Positions 1 to 7,639 are shown, counted from the first letter of the stretch. The stretch is DNA of 34,317 bases from Anaerobacillus alkalidiazotrophicus (GCF_001866055.1 NZ_MLQS01000008.1:2726-37042); one strand, 5' to 3'. Program-made: numbers and translations. The notes: a model not told the origin generated them from the letters alone.

Positions 1-162
1 CGTTGGAATTATTTGAATCGTGCATTAGAGCGAGCTGAACTCACTCGGCGAGAACAAATTAAGCAAGTGTTATACAGTTATGCTCATTACTTCAGTAAGA
101 AGTACGACCATATTTTGATTGGTGATTATGTACCAACTCCAGACGTTGCAAAGCATGGTTCC

Positions 163-651
163 ATGAAACGTGCCATGTTAAATCAAACACCAATTGGACA
201 GTTTCGTAAAATCCTTGAATGGGTTCAAGAAAAGAATAGAAAATATTATACAAAAGTTGATGAAACAAGCACTACGAAAGCGTGTTGTGTTTGTGGTCAT
301 CACGAAAAGAAAGAACCTGATGTACGAGTATTTACGTGTAAAAGTTGTGAAACAACAATGTATCGTGATATGAACAGCGTTGTTAATGCGTTGTTAATAT
401 TGGTAAGAAAGAATGAAACGTGCCATGTTAAATCAAACACCAATTGGACAGTTTCGTAAAATCCTTGAATGGGTTCAAGAAAAGAATAGAAAATATTATA
501 CAAAAGTTGATGAAACAAGCACTACGAAAGCGTGTTGTGTTTGTGGTCATCACGAAAAGAAAGAACCTGATGTACGAGTATTTACGTGTAAAAGTTGTGA
601 AACAACAATGTATCGTGATATGAACAGCGTTGTTAATATTGGTAAGAAAGA
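163..651 (+). repeat. Tandem duplication inside tnpB, with a nested 11-bp duplication
   Basis: Copy 1 spans 163-412 and copy 2 spans 413-651. They appear identical except that copy 1 contains GCGTTGTTAAT twice in a row (377-387 and 388-398), while copy 2 has it once. The unit is therefore 239 bp plus 11 bp. Both copies contain the zinc-finger codons. Confidence 0.9.
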
Positions 652-794
652 AGGAAAGTTATTGCCACGCTTAGGCTATGTAGGCGTGAAATCCCCTACA
701 TATACGGTTTGGTGGGATTGGAAACGACAATCTATTGTCCGTGGAAAATACCGTCAACTGGCTAGTGTAAATGAGTCACTAGGAGAAATTAAAA

Positions 795-819
795 GAACTC
801 TTCGCCTGAAGAAGAGTTC
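795..819 (+). other. Perfect 9-bp hairpin at the 3' end of tnpB (possible IS end or omega-RNA structure)
   Basis: GAACTCTTC (795-803) pairs perfectly with GAAGAGTTC (811-819) around a 7-nt loop and overlaps the last tnpB codons. IS605-type elements carry terminal hairpins, and their omega-RNA overlaps the tnpB 3' end, so that role is inferred. It could also be a terminator, but no T-run follows directly. Confidence 0.5.
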
Positions 820-975
820 CTCTTAAATATTATCTAAAAATGCTCAACTTTGAGTAATTTTAGGTGAGTTAAGGGAAGCGGTTTAAATGATAGAAATAGA
901 ATAAATTTATGAAGTAATAGTTTCTGGAATGTATTATCTGAATGTATTATGGTTTATCTAATGGAGGTCTTAATT

Positions 976-1794
976 ATGAAAGAACACATTATTGAAGTAA
1001 TTAGACAAATTGAGAAAGATAACGGTGTTAATATATTATTCGCTTGTGAATCTGGCAGTAGAGCTTGGGGGTTCCCTTCTAAAGACAGTGATTATGATGT
1101 TCGGTTTATATATATCCATAAACCAAACTGGTATTTATCAATTGATCAAAAAAGAGATGTTATTGAAATACCAACTAGGGATCCTATATCAATTCCGATT
1201 CATCCTTTATTAGACCTAAGCGGATGGGAGTTAACAAAGGCACTAAGACTATTTAGAAAATCAAACCCTCCTCTTTTAGAATGGCTTAAATCAAGTATTG
1301 TTTATTACCAATCTTATTCAACAATAGATAAAATGAGAGAACTAGATAAAAATATATTTTCACCAACTTCTTGTTTATATCATTATTTGAACATGGCAAA
1401 GGGAAATTTCCGTGATTATCTTCAGGGAAATGAAGTTAGGATAAAAAAATACTTTTACGTACTTCGTCCAATATTAGCGGCTAAGTGGATTGAAAAATAT
1501 AATACTATTCCACCATTGGAATTTCAACCATTATTAGAAGATATATTGCAACCTGGAGAATTAAAAGAGTCTATTTCTACATTATTAAAACGTAAGATAG
1601 CAGGTGAAGAGTTAAATCTTGAACCAAGGGTAGATATTATTAACGAATATTTAAACAAGGAAATAGAGCATTTAGAGTCTTATACAAAAAGATTAAAATT
1701 AGATATTCCTGATCCGACTATTGAGCTTGATCAGTTATTTAGAAGTACATTAAAAGAAGTTTGGAATGAAGAGTTAACGGAGTTGTTTAACTAA
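976..1794 (+). CDS. Nucleotidyltransferase domain protein (PF10127/YcgL-like)
   Basis: A 272-residue protein of the DNA polymerase beta-like nucleotidyltransferase superfamily. The signature is near the N-terminus: GS at residues 27-28, then SDYDVR with the metal-binding acidic pair D39/D41. This matches the family of predicted nucleotidyltransferases that includes B. subtilis YcgL and RNA-repair-associated members. The substrate is unknown. The start at 976 follows GGAGGT with good spacing; an upstream in-frame start at 949 has no such site. The rest is mostly helical and soluble, with no membrane segment. It stands alone between a transposon remnant and decayed sequence, so context says nothing about its role. 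It could also be an antitoxin-like MNT-type transferase, but no HEPN partner is adjacent. Confidence 0.75.
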   Translation: MKEHIIEVIRQIEKDNGVNILFACESGSRAWGFPSKDSDYDVRFIYIHKPNWYLSIDQKRDVIEIPTRDPISIPIHPLLDLSGWELTKALRLFRKSNPPLLEWLKSSIVYYQSYSTIDKMRELDKNIFSPTSCLYHYLNMAKGNFRDYLQGNEVRIKKYFYVLRPILAAKWIEKYNTIPPLEFQPLLEDILQPGELKESISTLLKRKIAGEELNLEPRVDIINEYLNKEIEHLESYTKRLKLDIPDPTIELDQLFRSTLKEVWNEELTELFN

Positions 1795-2021
1795 AGGTAG
1801 CTTTAATGGAGGAGATAATTACATGAAATTCTTTACTTACATTATTTGTTTCAGGCGTTAGTCCCTTAACCAAAGAGAATTTATTATAGTTCGTAGCTGT
1901 ACTGTGCATAACTAAGCAAGGGTGGTATATATAATTCCTAATTACAGCGTCACTTTCTAGAATCTCTTTTAAAGCTTGAAATCGTACCGAACGTAAAGTA
2001 TATAAAAACTTGTGTCCTCAA

Positions 2022-2132
2022 GAGAACTCATTCTAGTTTCGCTAGAACATCGAAAATTCAGATGGAGTCTCAACTCCACCTGAATGGAAGTTCCCACCTA
2101 CACTACGCTATGAGGTAGGGGTCTATGACCCT
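2022..2132 (-). repeat. IS605-like palindromic repeat, copy 1 (minus orientation)
   Basis: This is the reverse complement of the element at 5815-5929; about 50 bp in the middle (2051-2099) look identical. It contains two stem-loops, one around TTCAGGTGGAGTTGAGACTCC and one around TTCTAGCGAAACTAGAA. Such structures resemble IS200/IS605 ends or omega-RNA scaffolds in Bacillaceae, but that identity is inferred. Confidence 0.65.
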
Positions 2133-2185
2133 GATATGAACAAATCAGTTTGATTAATTAACTGTTATAAGCACTGACTAAGAAA

Positions 2186-2213
2186 GTAACGGGTTCAGTT
2201 TTGGGAGGGAAAA
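2186..2213. repeat. Left arm of a 1.2-kb-spaced inverted repeat
   Basis: The reverse complement of this segment matches 3337-3364 with about three mismatches; the shared core is TTCCCTCCCAAAACTGAA. The arms enclose the minus-strand genes at 2455-3035. Confidence 0.55.
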
Positions 2214-2285
2214 CGTTAATTCACAGGTGAATTATTACATTTAACACTCCAATCCCAAATGAATTAACACTATAATTAGCATTCA

Positions 2286-2327
2286 AAAAAGCAGAGACAA
2301 TGAATTTATCATCTATCTGTGCTTTTT
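2286..2327 (+). terminator. Hairpin with T-run
   Basis: AAAAAGCAGAGA pairs with TCTGTGCTTTTT (one mismatch) around a long loop. It has the form of a rho-independent terminator, but no intact plus-strand gene lies just upstream. Confidence 0.5.
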
Positions 2328-2420
2328 AATTATATTTTCTTCCCTTAATGAACTAACGCCCCCTTATCTTGAAGAAGGAGCTCTAATAAAATTAAAAATT
2401 GTTTTTGATATTAAAAATGT

Positions 2421-2448
2421 AAAAAAAGAGAGCGATTGATTCGCTCTC
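2421..2448 (-). terminator. Terminator of the minus-strand Abi-like fragment
   Basis: GAGAGCGA (2428-2435) pairs with TCGCTCTC (2441-2448) around a 5-nt loop. The seven A residues at 2421-2427 give a U-run on the minus transcript. It lies just after the stop at 2455. Confidence 0.85.
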
Positions 2449-2454
2449 CTAGAA

Positions 2455-2673
2455 TTAAGATTTTATATTATTTAAATTTCCCAAAAGTTCTTTCCAGTTT
2501 GAAGGGAAGCCAATAAGAGCGAAGTCTATAGACTCTTCATATTCGGATATAAGAGCATCCAAATCCATTAAAAATCTGTTACCTTCAGTTATATAAATAG
2601 CAGAGAATATGTACTGATTACCAAAATGCTTGAAATCATCTCTTATTTTATCTTTCATGATCAAGTAAGTCAT
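2455..2673 (-). pseudogene. C-terminal fragment resembling Abi_2 (AbiD/AbiF) abortive infection protein
   Basis: Only 72 residues, against several hundred for the family. The tail, with LISEYEESIDFALIGFP followed by NWKELL, matches my memory of Abi_2 family C-termini, which end in a GFP-x-NW block. Abi_2 proteins mediate abortive infection against phage. The upstream part (2674-2735) shows no continuation, and no clear ribosome binding site precedes the ATG, so this is probably a truncated gene carried in a minus-strand cassette. The family call is from memory and moderate. Confidence 0.5.
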
Positions 2674-2735
2674 TAAAAAACACAGTAACTTATGATGCTT
2701 CCAAACGTAACTTACTCTTCAAAGAAAGCATTACC

Positions 2736-2770
2736 TCCTTGTTGAAGTAACGCTCACCGTTTGTTGAATA
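2736..2770 (-). repeat. Cassette-type repeat, short form (minus)
   Basis: Read on the minus strand it contains CAAACGGTGAGCGTTACTTC followed by AACAAGG. It lies between the two minus-strand genes and resembles the short repeats separating genes at 27948-34075. Confidence 0.5.
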
Positions 2771-2774
2771 AACC

Positions 2775-3035
2775 TTAATAAAAATAAAAAATTCCTAAAA
2801 CGATACCAATTAAGATAGCGGCTTTAATCCAAATAGTCTTAGTACTAACTCCAACTTTTCCCTCTAATTGATAGATATAATGGACTATTATAGTCATACC
2901 AGCCATAATCAGAAAAAGACCTTTAAGGTTTTCAACTACTTTAAGAAATTCGTAAGTACCAATAAAAACAAGAACTATACCTATTGCACCTAAAACCATA
3001 TTAAAATATAAATTTCTATTATTACCTTCTTTCAA
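2775..3035 (-). CDS. Small three-helix membrane protein, unknown
   Basis: An 86-residue protein starting at TTG (3033-3035), chosen because GGAGGTG lies eight bases upstream. Hydrophobic segments lie at about residues 10-30, 38-55 and 66-86, so it is probably an integral membrane protein. I recognise no family. It sits between two cassette-type repeats on the same strand (2736-2770 and 3052-3107), the same arrangement as the small genes at the right end of the window, which suggests one mobile unit. Confidence 0.65.
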   Translation of the reverse strand: MKEGNNRNLYFNMVLGAIGIVLVFIGTYEFLKVVENLKGLFLIMAGMTIIVHYIYQLEGKVGVSTKTIWIKAAILIGIVLGIFYFY

Positions 3036-3051
3036 ATTAACACCTCCAGTA

Positions 3052-3107
3052 TTTTACAAACCTGCTTCGTTGAATAACGATTTGGTTACAATTATTTTAA
3101 CGTTAAA
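3052..3107 (-). repeat. Cassette-type repeat, long form (minus)
   Basis: On the minus strand it begins TTTAACG and ends ATTCAACGAAGCAGGTTTGT, matching the ACGAAGCAGGTTAGT end of the repeats at 11777-11831 and 33775-33840. It directly precedes the ribosome binding site of the gene at 2775-3035. Confidence 0.65.
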
Positions 3108-3336
3108 TTCCATAATTCCTTATAAAAATTATTTTGTTTTGAAAATAACATAGTAAATTGTACCACTTTTATCATATGAAAAAGAAGGAGGACAAAACCT
3201 ATGAACTCTCGCCAAAAGGTATGCTAAAACACCTGCTATTTTTAGTGTCGATTCTTACCAAACGTTGTTATAACAACAAAAAATATGCTGTAAAACTATT
3301 ACGAATTTGTACGGTATTTCTATTGATAATTGATGA

Positions 3337-3364
3337 TTTCCCTCCCAAAACTGAAACCGATACT
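3337..3364. repeat. Right arm of the inverted repeat with 2186-2213
   Basis: It contains TTTCCCTCCCAAAACTGAA, then CCGATACT, the near reverse complement of 2186-2213. Confidence 0.55.
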
Positions 3365-3658
3365 AAGAAAGTCAATGCTTTTCATTTAGGTACAAAAAAA
3401 CCAAAAACGGTTGTACGTATTTTGAGTAAAACAGCGACAATAGAAGGGAAAGGTAACAACTAGTTTTGTTTAGAAATCGTCAAACGGAAATACAAAAGGA
3501 GATTTTCTGCATATGTTTTACAATTGAGAAAGCTCTTTTCGTAAAGATTGTGGCTTTTTTTAAAGAAGAAATAAAAGTAAAGGGAAAATATTACTTTTTG
3601 TAGTATAATTGTCAAAACGGTTGTTCTAAGATTAGGGTAGTCAAGAAACATCTACACA

Positions 3659-3757
3659 GTATATATTGGAGAGATTGAAAATTATCAGATCGAGCCAAAC
3701 AATGATATATATGAACAAGCTATAGAAATATACAACGATTTGGAGCAACATTATTAA
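3659..3757 (+). pseudogene. C-terminal tail of a lost gene
   Basis: The frame reads VYIGEIENYQIEPNND and continues to EIYNDLEQHY before a TAA stop. The composition looks like a normal protein, but there is no start codon with a ribosome binding site. I do not recognise the family. Confidence 0.35.
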
Positions 3758-3817
3758 GATAAAATTACAAGTTCCCATTCATTCGTAGTAAAAACTTAGA
3801 CATAGGTAGGTGATAGG

Positions 3818-4525
3818 ATGGAAGTGTTAAATGTCAATTTAAAACAAGCGAGTTACTATGATAAGAAGGATGCCATTAAGGATATTACCTTTGTCATTTC
3901 TCAAGGAGAGCTTGTTGGTTTGATTGGTCCCAATGGTGCGGGGAAAAGTACCATTATTAAATCCATACTCGGACTCATGGAGGACGTGGACGGGGAAGTG
4001 GTGATGGGACAAGAAAGCAAGTTTGCGTATATTCCCGAGCATCCTACTTTTTATGATGAGCTTACGTTATGGGAGCACATTGAACTGGCCAAGGCTGTTA
4101 ATGGGATTGAAAGGGATAGCTACTATAAGGAGGCCGAAAAATTACTAACTACTTTCCGCTTACAGGATGAAAAGCATCACTATCCTGGCTCCTTTTCAAA
4201 AGGAATGCAGCAAAAACTCATGATTATTATTGCCCTCTTAATAAAACCAAAATTATATATTGTGGATGAGCCATTTATTGGTCTAGACCCAAAAGCGATG
4301 AAAGATTTTATATCTTTGTTAGAAGAAGAACAGCTTAGGGGAGCAGGAATACTTATGTCTACTCATGTGTTGGATACGGCGGAAAAAATATGTGATCGGT
4401 TTCTATTGGTTAATTATGGAAGGTTGATAGCGGCGGGTACCTTGGAGGAGATTCAAGGGAAAAGTGTCTTAGAAGGCTCCTTGATGGATTGCTTTTATGT
4501 GTTGATGGAGCGAGACAATGACTAG
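3818..4525 (+). CDS. ABC transporter ATPase, EcsA/YthP-like
   Basis: A 235-residue single-domain ABC ATPase. Walker A is GPNGAGKST at 37-45, the signature is FSKGMQQK near 132, Walker B is LYIVDEPF near 153, and the switch histidine is in STH. The signature with K and M in place of LSGGQ is typical of the EcsA family. The EcsA/EcsB pair of B. subtilis affects secretion and regulated intramembrane proteolysis; YthP/YthQ is its paralogue. The ATPase would sit on the cytoplasmic face bound to the next gene product, and its 3' end overlaps that gene by 8 bp. No EcsC-like gene follows, so it may be the YthPQ type. Confidence 0.85.
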   Translation: MEVLNVNLKQASYYDKKDAIKDITFVISQGELVGLIGPNGAGKSTIIKSILGLMEDVDGEVVMGQESKFAYIPEHPTFYDELTLWEHIELAKAVNGIERDSYYKEAEKLLTTFRLQDEKHHYPGSFSKGMQQKLMIIIALLIKPKLYIVDEPFIGLDPKAMKDFISLLEEEQLRGAGILMSTHVLDTAEKICDRFLLVNYGRLIAAGTLEEIQGKSVLEGSLMDCFYVLMERDND

Positions 4526-5735
4526 TGTAAAACAATTATTTTTTCTCCGGTTAAAAAAAGAGTGGGGCTATCAATACGGTGTTTGGAAAACTGCTGTTGA
4601 CTGGGTAGTATGGCTGTATATTTTAATCCCTGGTTTAGGGATTCTAGGCTATCACTATTATTTACTATGGGAAGGAACAGCCGAATGGATAAGCCAGTTT
4701 CCGGTGCAATTTTTCTGGCTTCCTTTGTTCTTATTAAGTCGCATTGGAACGGTACGTCTATTTATAAGGGAGGGAGATTTGCTGTTTTTAAGGCAACGGT
4801 CCAACTGGTATTATCCGTTATTACAGCTCGGAGTTTCCTATACACTAGTAAGAAACGCTTTAGTTCTCACTAGTTTCGCTATACTCCTTCTGCCCATTTG
4901 GCTTATATACATAGGCGCTAGCAATACGGAAATTATTATTGCGCTATGCTTTGGGTTTCTTTTTCAATTGTTTAGCCAGTTAGGAAGGCAACTGTTGGCA
5001 TTACGTTATCGAAGGTGGAGATTAACCTTATATAATATGCTATTTTTGATGGTCACTTTTCTATTGTTCCAGATGTTTTTCCTTGGGAATAAAACGATTC
5101 AGGCTATTCTTTTCCTAGGTTTTGCTTTCGCCTGTTATTGGTTATTGAGAAAGAGGCTGCATCTTACCTCTACCTTTTTCGAAGATTGTTTACGAGAAAA
5201 TCATGAGAGGCTAAAGCTCGCCAGTATCTTTATTTCCGCAAGCGGATATAAGTTAGAAAAAAAGCAGCGGAAACGGCCGTGGTTTCTATTTGCAAAATCT
5301 ACAATACTATTTAAAGAGAGAATTCCTTCAAATTTATTGGCAGAGCTATTTATTAAATTTACCTTAAGAAACAAATCAAAAATATATAGTATCCTGCAAA
5401 TTACTGGAATAGGGGTGGTTGCGATTTTAATTACTCCCGTTTGGTTGAAGTGGGTGATATTCGTTGTGTGTCTTTTTTCCGTTATCCAGTTTATCAAATG
5501 GAGTTGGCGTGATATGAGGACACAATCCTTTTTTAAGCATTTTCCTCTTCAAGACGAGGAAAATCTATTACCAGGATTAAGAAAAGCTATTTTTCTGTTG
5601 GGACTTCCAAGTTGTATGATCTTGGGACTAGTAACGGGTTGGGGCGGTGGCTCCTTGCTACTTGGAGGGGTAACTGCCATACTCAGTCCCCTGTTCAGCT
5701 ATTTCTTCTTTATCAAGGATTCCTTGTTAAACTAA
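4518..5735 (+). CDS. ABC transporter permease, EcsB/YthQ-like
   Basis: A 405-residue polytopic membrane protein starting with an ATG inside the end of the ATPase gene, so the two are translationally coupled. Hydrophobic segments occur near residues 30-50, 60-75, 110-160 (several), 170-210, 290-320 and 360-400. The N-terminal FFLRLKKEWGYQYGVWK and the aromatic-rich helices match the EcsB family, with a length close to the roughly 400 residues usual there. It forms the membrane channel for the partner ATPase; the substrate is unknown. Confidence 0.82.
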   Translation: MTSVKQLFFLRLKKEWGYQYGVWKTAVDWVVWLYILIPGLGILGYHYYLLWEGTAEWISQFPVQFFWLPLFLLSRIGTVRLFIREGDLLFLRQRSNWYYPLLQLGVSYTLVRNALVLTSFAILLLPIWLIYIGASNTEIIIALCFGFLFQLFSQLGRQLLALRYRRWRLTLYNMLFLMVTFLLFQMFFLGNKTIQAILFLGFAFACYWLLRKRLHLTSTFFEDCLRENHERLKLASIFISASGYKLEKKQRKRPWFLFAKSTILFKERIPSNLLAELFIKFTLRNKSKIYSILQITGIGVVAILITPVWLKWVIFVVCLFSVIQFIKWSWRDMRTQSFFKHFPLQDEENLLPGLRKAIFLLGLPSCMILGLVTGWGGGSLLLGGVTAILSPLFSYFFFIKDSLLN

Positions 5736-5736
5736 T

Positions 5737-5808
5737 GAATACGAGAAAGCTGAACTAGAACAAATTTTAAATATAGATGAGCAACAGATTTCCTCTTTAA
5801 TCAAATGA
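5737..5808 (+). pseudogene. Short gene tail remnant
   Basis: The frame reads EYEKAELEQILNIDEQQI then SSLIK and a TGA stop, with no start codon. It lies between the permease stop and an IS605-like repeat, so it is probably what remains of a gene cut by that insertion. Too short to name. Confidence 0.35.
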
Positions 5809-5814
5809 TTTGTT

Positions 5815-5929
5815 CTTAAGGGGCATAGACCCCCACCTCTAAGGGTAGCGTAGGTGGGAACTTCCATTCAGGTGGAGTTGAGACTCCATCTGAATTTTCG
5901 ATGTTCTAGCGAAGCTAGAACGAGTTTTC
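5815..5929 (+). repeat. IS605-like palindromic repeat, copy 2 (plus orientation)
   Basis: Begins CTTAAGGGGCATAGACCCCC and ends with the stem-loop TTCTAGCGAAGCTAGAA followed by CGAG. It is the inverted partner of 2022-2132; shorter related copies lie at 7922-7957 and 9193-9224. Its 3' part is echoed at 26771-26799. It may be a non-autonomous IS200/IS605 derivative or an orphan omega-RNA-like locus; no tnpB is attached. Confidence 0.65.
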
Positions 5930-6191
5930 TAAAAAAGTAGTTGTTTTAAGTTATTGCAGTCGGGTACGATAACAAAGATAATCTCTTCTTGTGCTTTGTC
6001 TAATGAAACTTTAGCTTAAGCTTTTCAAGGCAAATCGTACCCACAGAGGCTATGAGTCGTGTACTTAAACGGTTTTCTGTGGTTGCATATAGACATAGAT
6101 AAATGGTGCTTTCTATTAACTTTTTTTAAGAACACTTACTCTTTGGAAATAAGGATTGAGGAGAGGAAAATGTTTAATTTTTTTCTTTTAG
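5930..6191. other. Gene-free stretch with a long-spaced inverted repeat
   Basis: GGGTACGAT near 5966 and ATCGTACCC near 6033 form a 9-bp inverted repeat spanning about 75 bp. A similar TCGTACC stretch follows copy 1 of the repeat near 1982. A 16-codon frame with a GGAGAGG site (ATG at 6170) overlaps the mhqR promoter and is probably a leftover. Confidence 0.45.
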
Positions 6192-6221
6192 TTGACAATA
6201 GAAAAAAAGTTATTATATAAT
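6192..6221 (+). promoter_or_regulatory. Sigma-A promoter of the MarR gene
   Basis: TTGACA (6192-6197) and TATAAT (6216-6221) are exact consensus hexamers with an 18-bp spacer, directly upstream of the operator at 6222-6239. Confidence 0.85.
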
Positions 6222-6239
6222 TATCTCGAATTCAAGATA
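6222..6239 (+). promoter_or_regulatory. MhqR-type operator (autoregulation)
   Basis: TATCTCGAATTCAAGATA is an 18-bp near-perfect palindrome with one mismatched pair. It abuts the -10 box and would cover the transcription start. It matches my memory of the B. subtilis MhqR box (TATCTCGAATTCGAGATA-like). Confidence 0.8.
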
Positions 6240-6258
6240 AATTAGAAGGATGGTTTGT

Positions 6259-6714
6259 ATGGATAATCAGGACAATAAACGATACGAAGAAGATTTGTCT
6301 TTAAAGTTATTTATTGTTTTATCACGAGCTTTACAATCATTAAAAAAGCGAGTGGAAGATGACATAAGGTGTTTGGGACTAAATCCTACGGAGTTTGCAG
6401 TTCTTGAGTTGATTTATAGTAAAGGTGATCAACCCATACAAAAAATAGGTGAAAAAGTACTCATTGCTAGTAGTAGTATCACTTATGTGGTAGATAAGTT
6501 AGAAAGGAAAAATCTATTGGAGAGAAAAGCATGTCCTAAAGATCGCCGTATCACATATGCAGCACTTACAAGAGAAGGAACTGAATTAATGGATGATGTA
6601 TTTCCTAAACATAGAGCAGCAATTCAAGAAATATGTAGTGGTTTAGATATTAATGAAAAAATGATGTTGATTCAGCAATTAAAAAAGTTAGGGTACCATG
6701 CTGGAGGCAGTTAA
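6259..6714 (+). CDS. mhqR: MarR-family transcriptional repressor, MhqR-like
   Basis: A 151-residue winged-helix MarR protein. The recognition helix region is near residues 70-90 (ASSSITYVVDKLERKNLLER), followed by the wing with the typical DRR motif (PKDRRITYAALTREG). In B. subtilis, MhqR represses dioxygenase, quinone reductase and azoreductase genes until quinones or electrophiles appear. Here it precedes a pirin, a DoxX (MhqP-like) and a WrbA-like quinone reductase, each with a matching operator. The start at 6259 is preferred because GAAGGA (6245-6250) lies eight bases upstream; the ATG at 6250 lies inside that site. Its own promoter carries the operator, so autorepression is likely. Confidence 0.8.
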   Translation: MDNQDNKRYEEDLSLKLFIVLSRALQSLKKRVEDDIRCLGLNPTEFAVLELIYSKGDQPIQKIGEKVLIASSSITYVVDKLERKNLLERKACPKDRRITYAALTREGTELMDDVFPKHRAAIQEICSGLDINEKMMLIQQLKKLGYHAGGS

Positions 6715-6728
6715 ATTTTTTTAGTATA

Positions 6729-6763
6729 TATCTTGAATTCATAATATATTAATTAGTGATAAT
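6729..6763 (+). promoter_or_regulatory. MhqR-type operator and promoter before the pirin gene
   Basis: TATCTTGAATTCATAATA (6729-6746) matches the operator at 6222-6239. The TTGAAT inside it can serve as the -35 box, with GATAAT (6758-6763) as the -10 box and an 18-bp spacer, so a bound repressor would block polymerase. Confidence 0.7.
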
Positions 6764-6814
6764 GATTTCTAAATTAATTAGAAAGGAAGGTCATAGTAAG
6801 TAGAGAGGCTAACA

Positions 6815-6864
6815 AGAAAAGCGCAAGCGCCTTGGTCACGAGCGATAGGCGCTGAAGCTAGACA
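6815..6864. repeat. REP-like GC-rich repeat
   Basis: AGAAAAGCGCAAGCGCCTTG, then a loop, then AGGCGCTGAAGCTAGACA. AGCGCCT (6826-6832) pairs with AGGCGCT (6847-6853). This form recurs in many Bacillus genomes as an intergenic repeat. It lies in the pirin 5' leader. Confidence 0.6.
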
Positions 6865-6937
6865 GTTTCCAAATTAGAAATTTATAAATTCTGGTGATTA
6901 TATAAAAAACAGTGAATGGAAGATAGGAGAGAAAACT

Positions 6938-7639
6938 ATGCTAAAAAAAATGGAAAGTAATCATATGGGCTCAAGTAACCTTGGGTGGTTAAGAAGTAAA
7001 TTTCATTTTTCCTTTGCGGATTATTATAATCCAAATAATATTCAATTCGGCGCCTTACGAGTAATTAATGACGATCTCATAGACCCGAAAACAGGGTTTG
7101 ATACACATCCTCACCGAGATATGGAGATCATTTCTTATGTAATAGATGGGGAACTAACTCATAGCGATAGCATGGGGAATAAAAATACAATTTCTCGTGG
7201 ACATATCCAATACATGAGTGCAGGAACGGGTGTGTTTCACAGCGAGCATAATTTAGGAGAAAGTATATTGAGGCTTTTGCAAATCTGGATCTTGCCTGAT
7301 CAAACCGGACATCAACCTAACTACGGTGATTTCAAATTTAATTGGGAAGACAGAAAGAATCGTTGGTTTCATATGGTTTCAGGTACAGATGGAGATGCCC
7401 CTATTAAAATTCATCAGGATGTTAATATGTATTCCATAGAATTGGAGCAGGGCAAAGAGATTCATTTTCCTGTAAAAGAAGGAAGGCAGGCATATTTAGT
7501 ACAAATAGAAGGAACTTCAACAATAAATGAGATTCAATTATCAGACCAAGATGGAATGGAGATTGTTGAAGAAGAAATTACAGTTAAGGCTGTGGAAACA
7601 TCGCACATTCTAATTATAGAAATGAAAAAACAAAATTAA
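6938..7639 (+). CDS. Pirin family protein (YhhW-like)
   Basis: A 233-residue bicupin of the pirin family. The metal ligands are visible as H57 and H59 (THPHRDME) and H101 and E103 (FHSEHN), the same spacing as E. coli YhhW, which has quercetin dioxygenase activity. The N-terminal cupin is complete and the length is normal. Pirin genes are often co-regulated with quinone and electrophile defence, and the MhqR-type operator at 6729-6746 fits that. The ribosome binding site is ATAGGAGAG before ATG 6938. The actual substrate is not known. Confidence 0.88.
   Translation: MLKKMESNHMGSSNLGWLRSKFHFSFADYYNPNNIQFGALRVINDDLIDPKTGFDTHPHRDMEIISYVIDGELTHSDSMGNKNTISRGHIQYMSAGTGVFHSEHNLGESILRLLQIWILPDQTGHQPNYGDFKFNWEDRKNRWFHMVSGTDGDAPIKIHQDVNMYSIELEQGKEIHFPVKEGRQAYLVQIEGTSTINEIQLSDQDGMEIVEEEITVKAVETSHILIIEMKKQN

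Larger units (their letters stand above)
1..826 (+). pseudogene. tnpB: IS200/IS605-type TnpB (RNA-guided nuclease family), C-terminal part, disrupted by tandem duplication
   Basis: The frame is open from base 1, so the gene begins left of the window. The C-terminal half of a TnpB/OrfB protein is visible: a zinc finger made of CCVC and CKSC pairs, followed by the RuvC-III block YRDMNSVVNI. TnpB proteins are RNA-guided nucleases that help IS200/IS605 elements persist. A segment starting at 163 is repeated from 413. The 250-bp offset is not a multiple of three, so the upstream frame stops at 459 and the rest is read from 413 to 826. Joining base 162 to base 413 restores one continuous frame, so the break is the duplication. 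The segment where RuvC-II Glu is expected reads ILIGDYVP, with Gly-Asp where Glu-Asp is usual. No TnpA is present. The family call is firm; whether the duplication is biological or an assembly error is open. Confidence 0.85.
1795..2454. other. Gene-free stretch with remnants and repeats
   Basis: A 12-codon reading frame with a good GGAGGAG site (ATG at 1824, stop at 1860-1862) looks like the leftover start of a lost gene. It is followed by a minus-oriented IS605-like palindromic repeat (2022-2132), one arm of an inverted repeat (2186-2213) and two hairpin terminators (2286-2327 plus, 2421-2448 minus). I see no intact gene. Confidence 0.6.
3108..3817. other. Gene-poor stretch with remnants
   Basis: An open frame at 3158-3463 has no ribosome binding site at any of its starts; an AAGGAGG inside it serves only an 8-codon frame at 3201. 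The inverted-repeat arm at 3337-3364 lies within it. A segment near 3535-3560 (TTTCGTAAAGATTGTGGCTT) is similar to one near 15523-15545, a dispersed Bacillus-type repeat. A 32-codon gene tail lies at 3659-3757. Confidence 0.5.

Noticed and set aside
3158..3463. A 101-codon open frame on the plus strand
   Set aside because: None of its starts has a ribosome binding site, it overlaps an inverted-repeat arm, and the protein has no recognisable pattern. The AAGGAGG inside it serves only an 8-codon frame.
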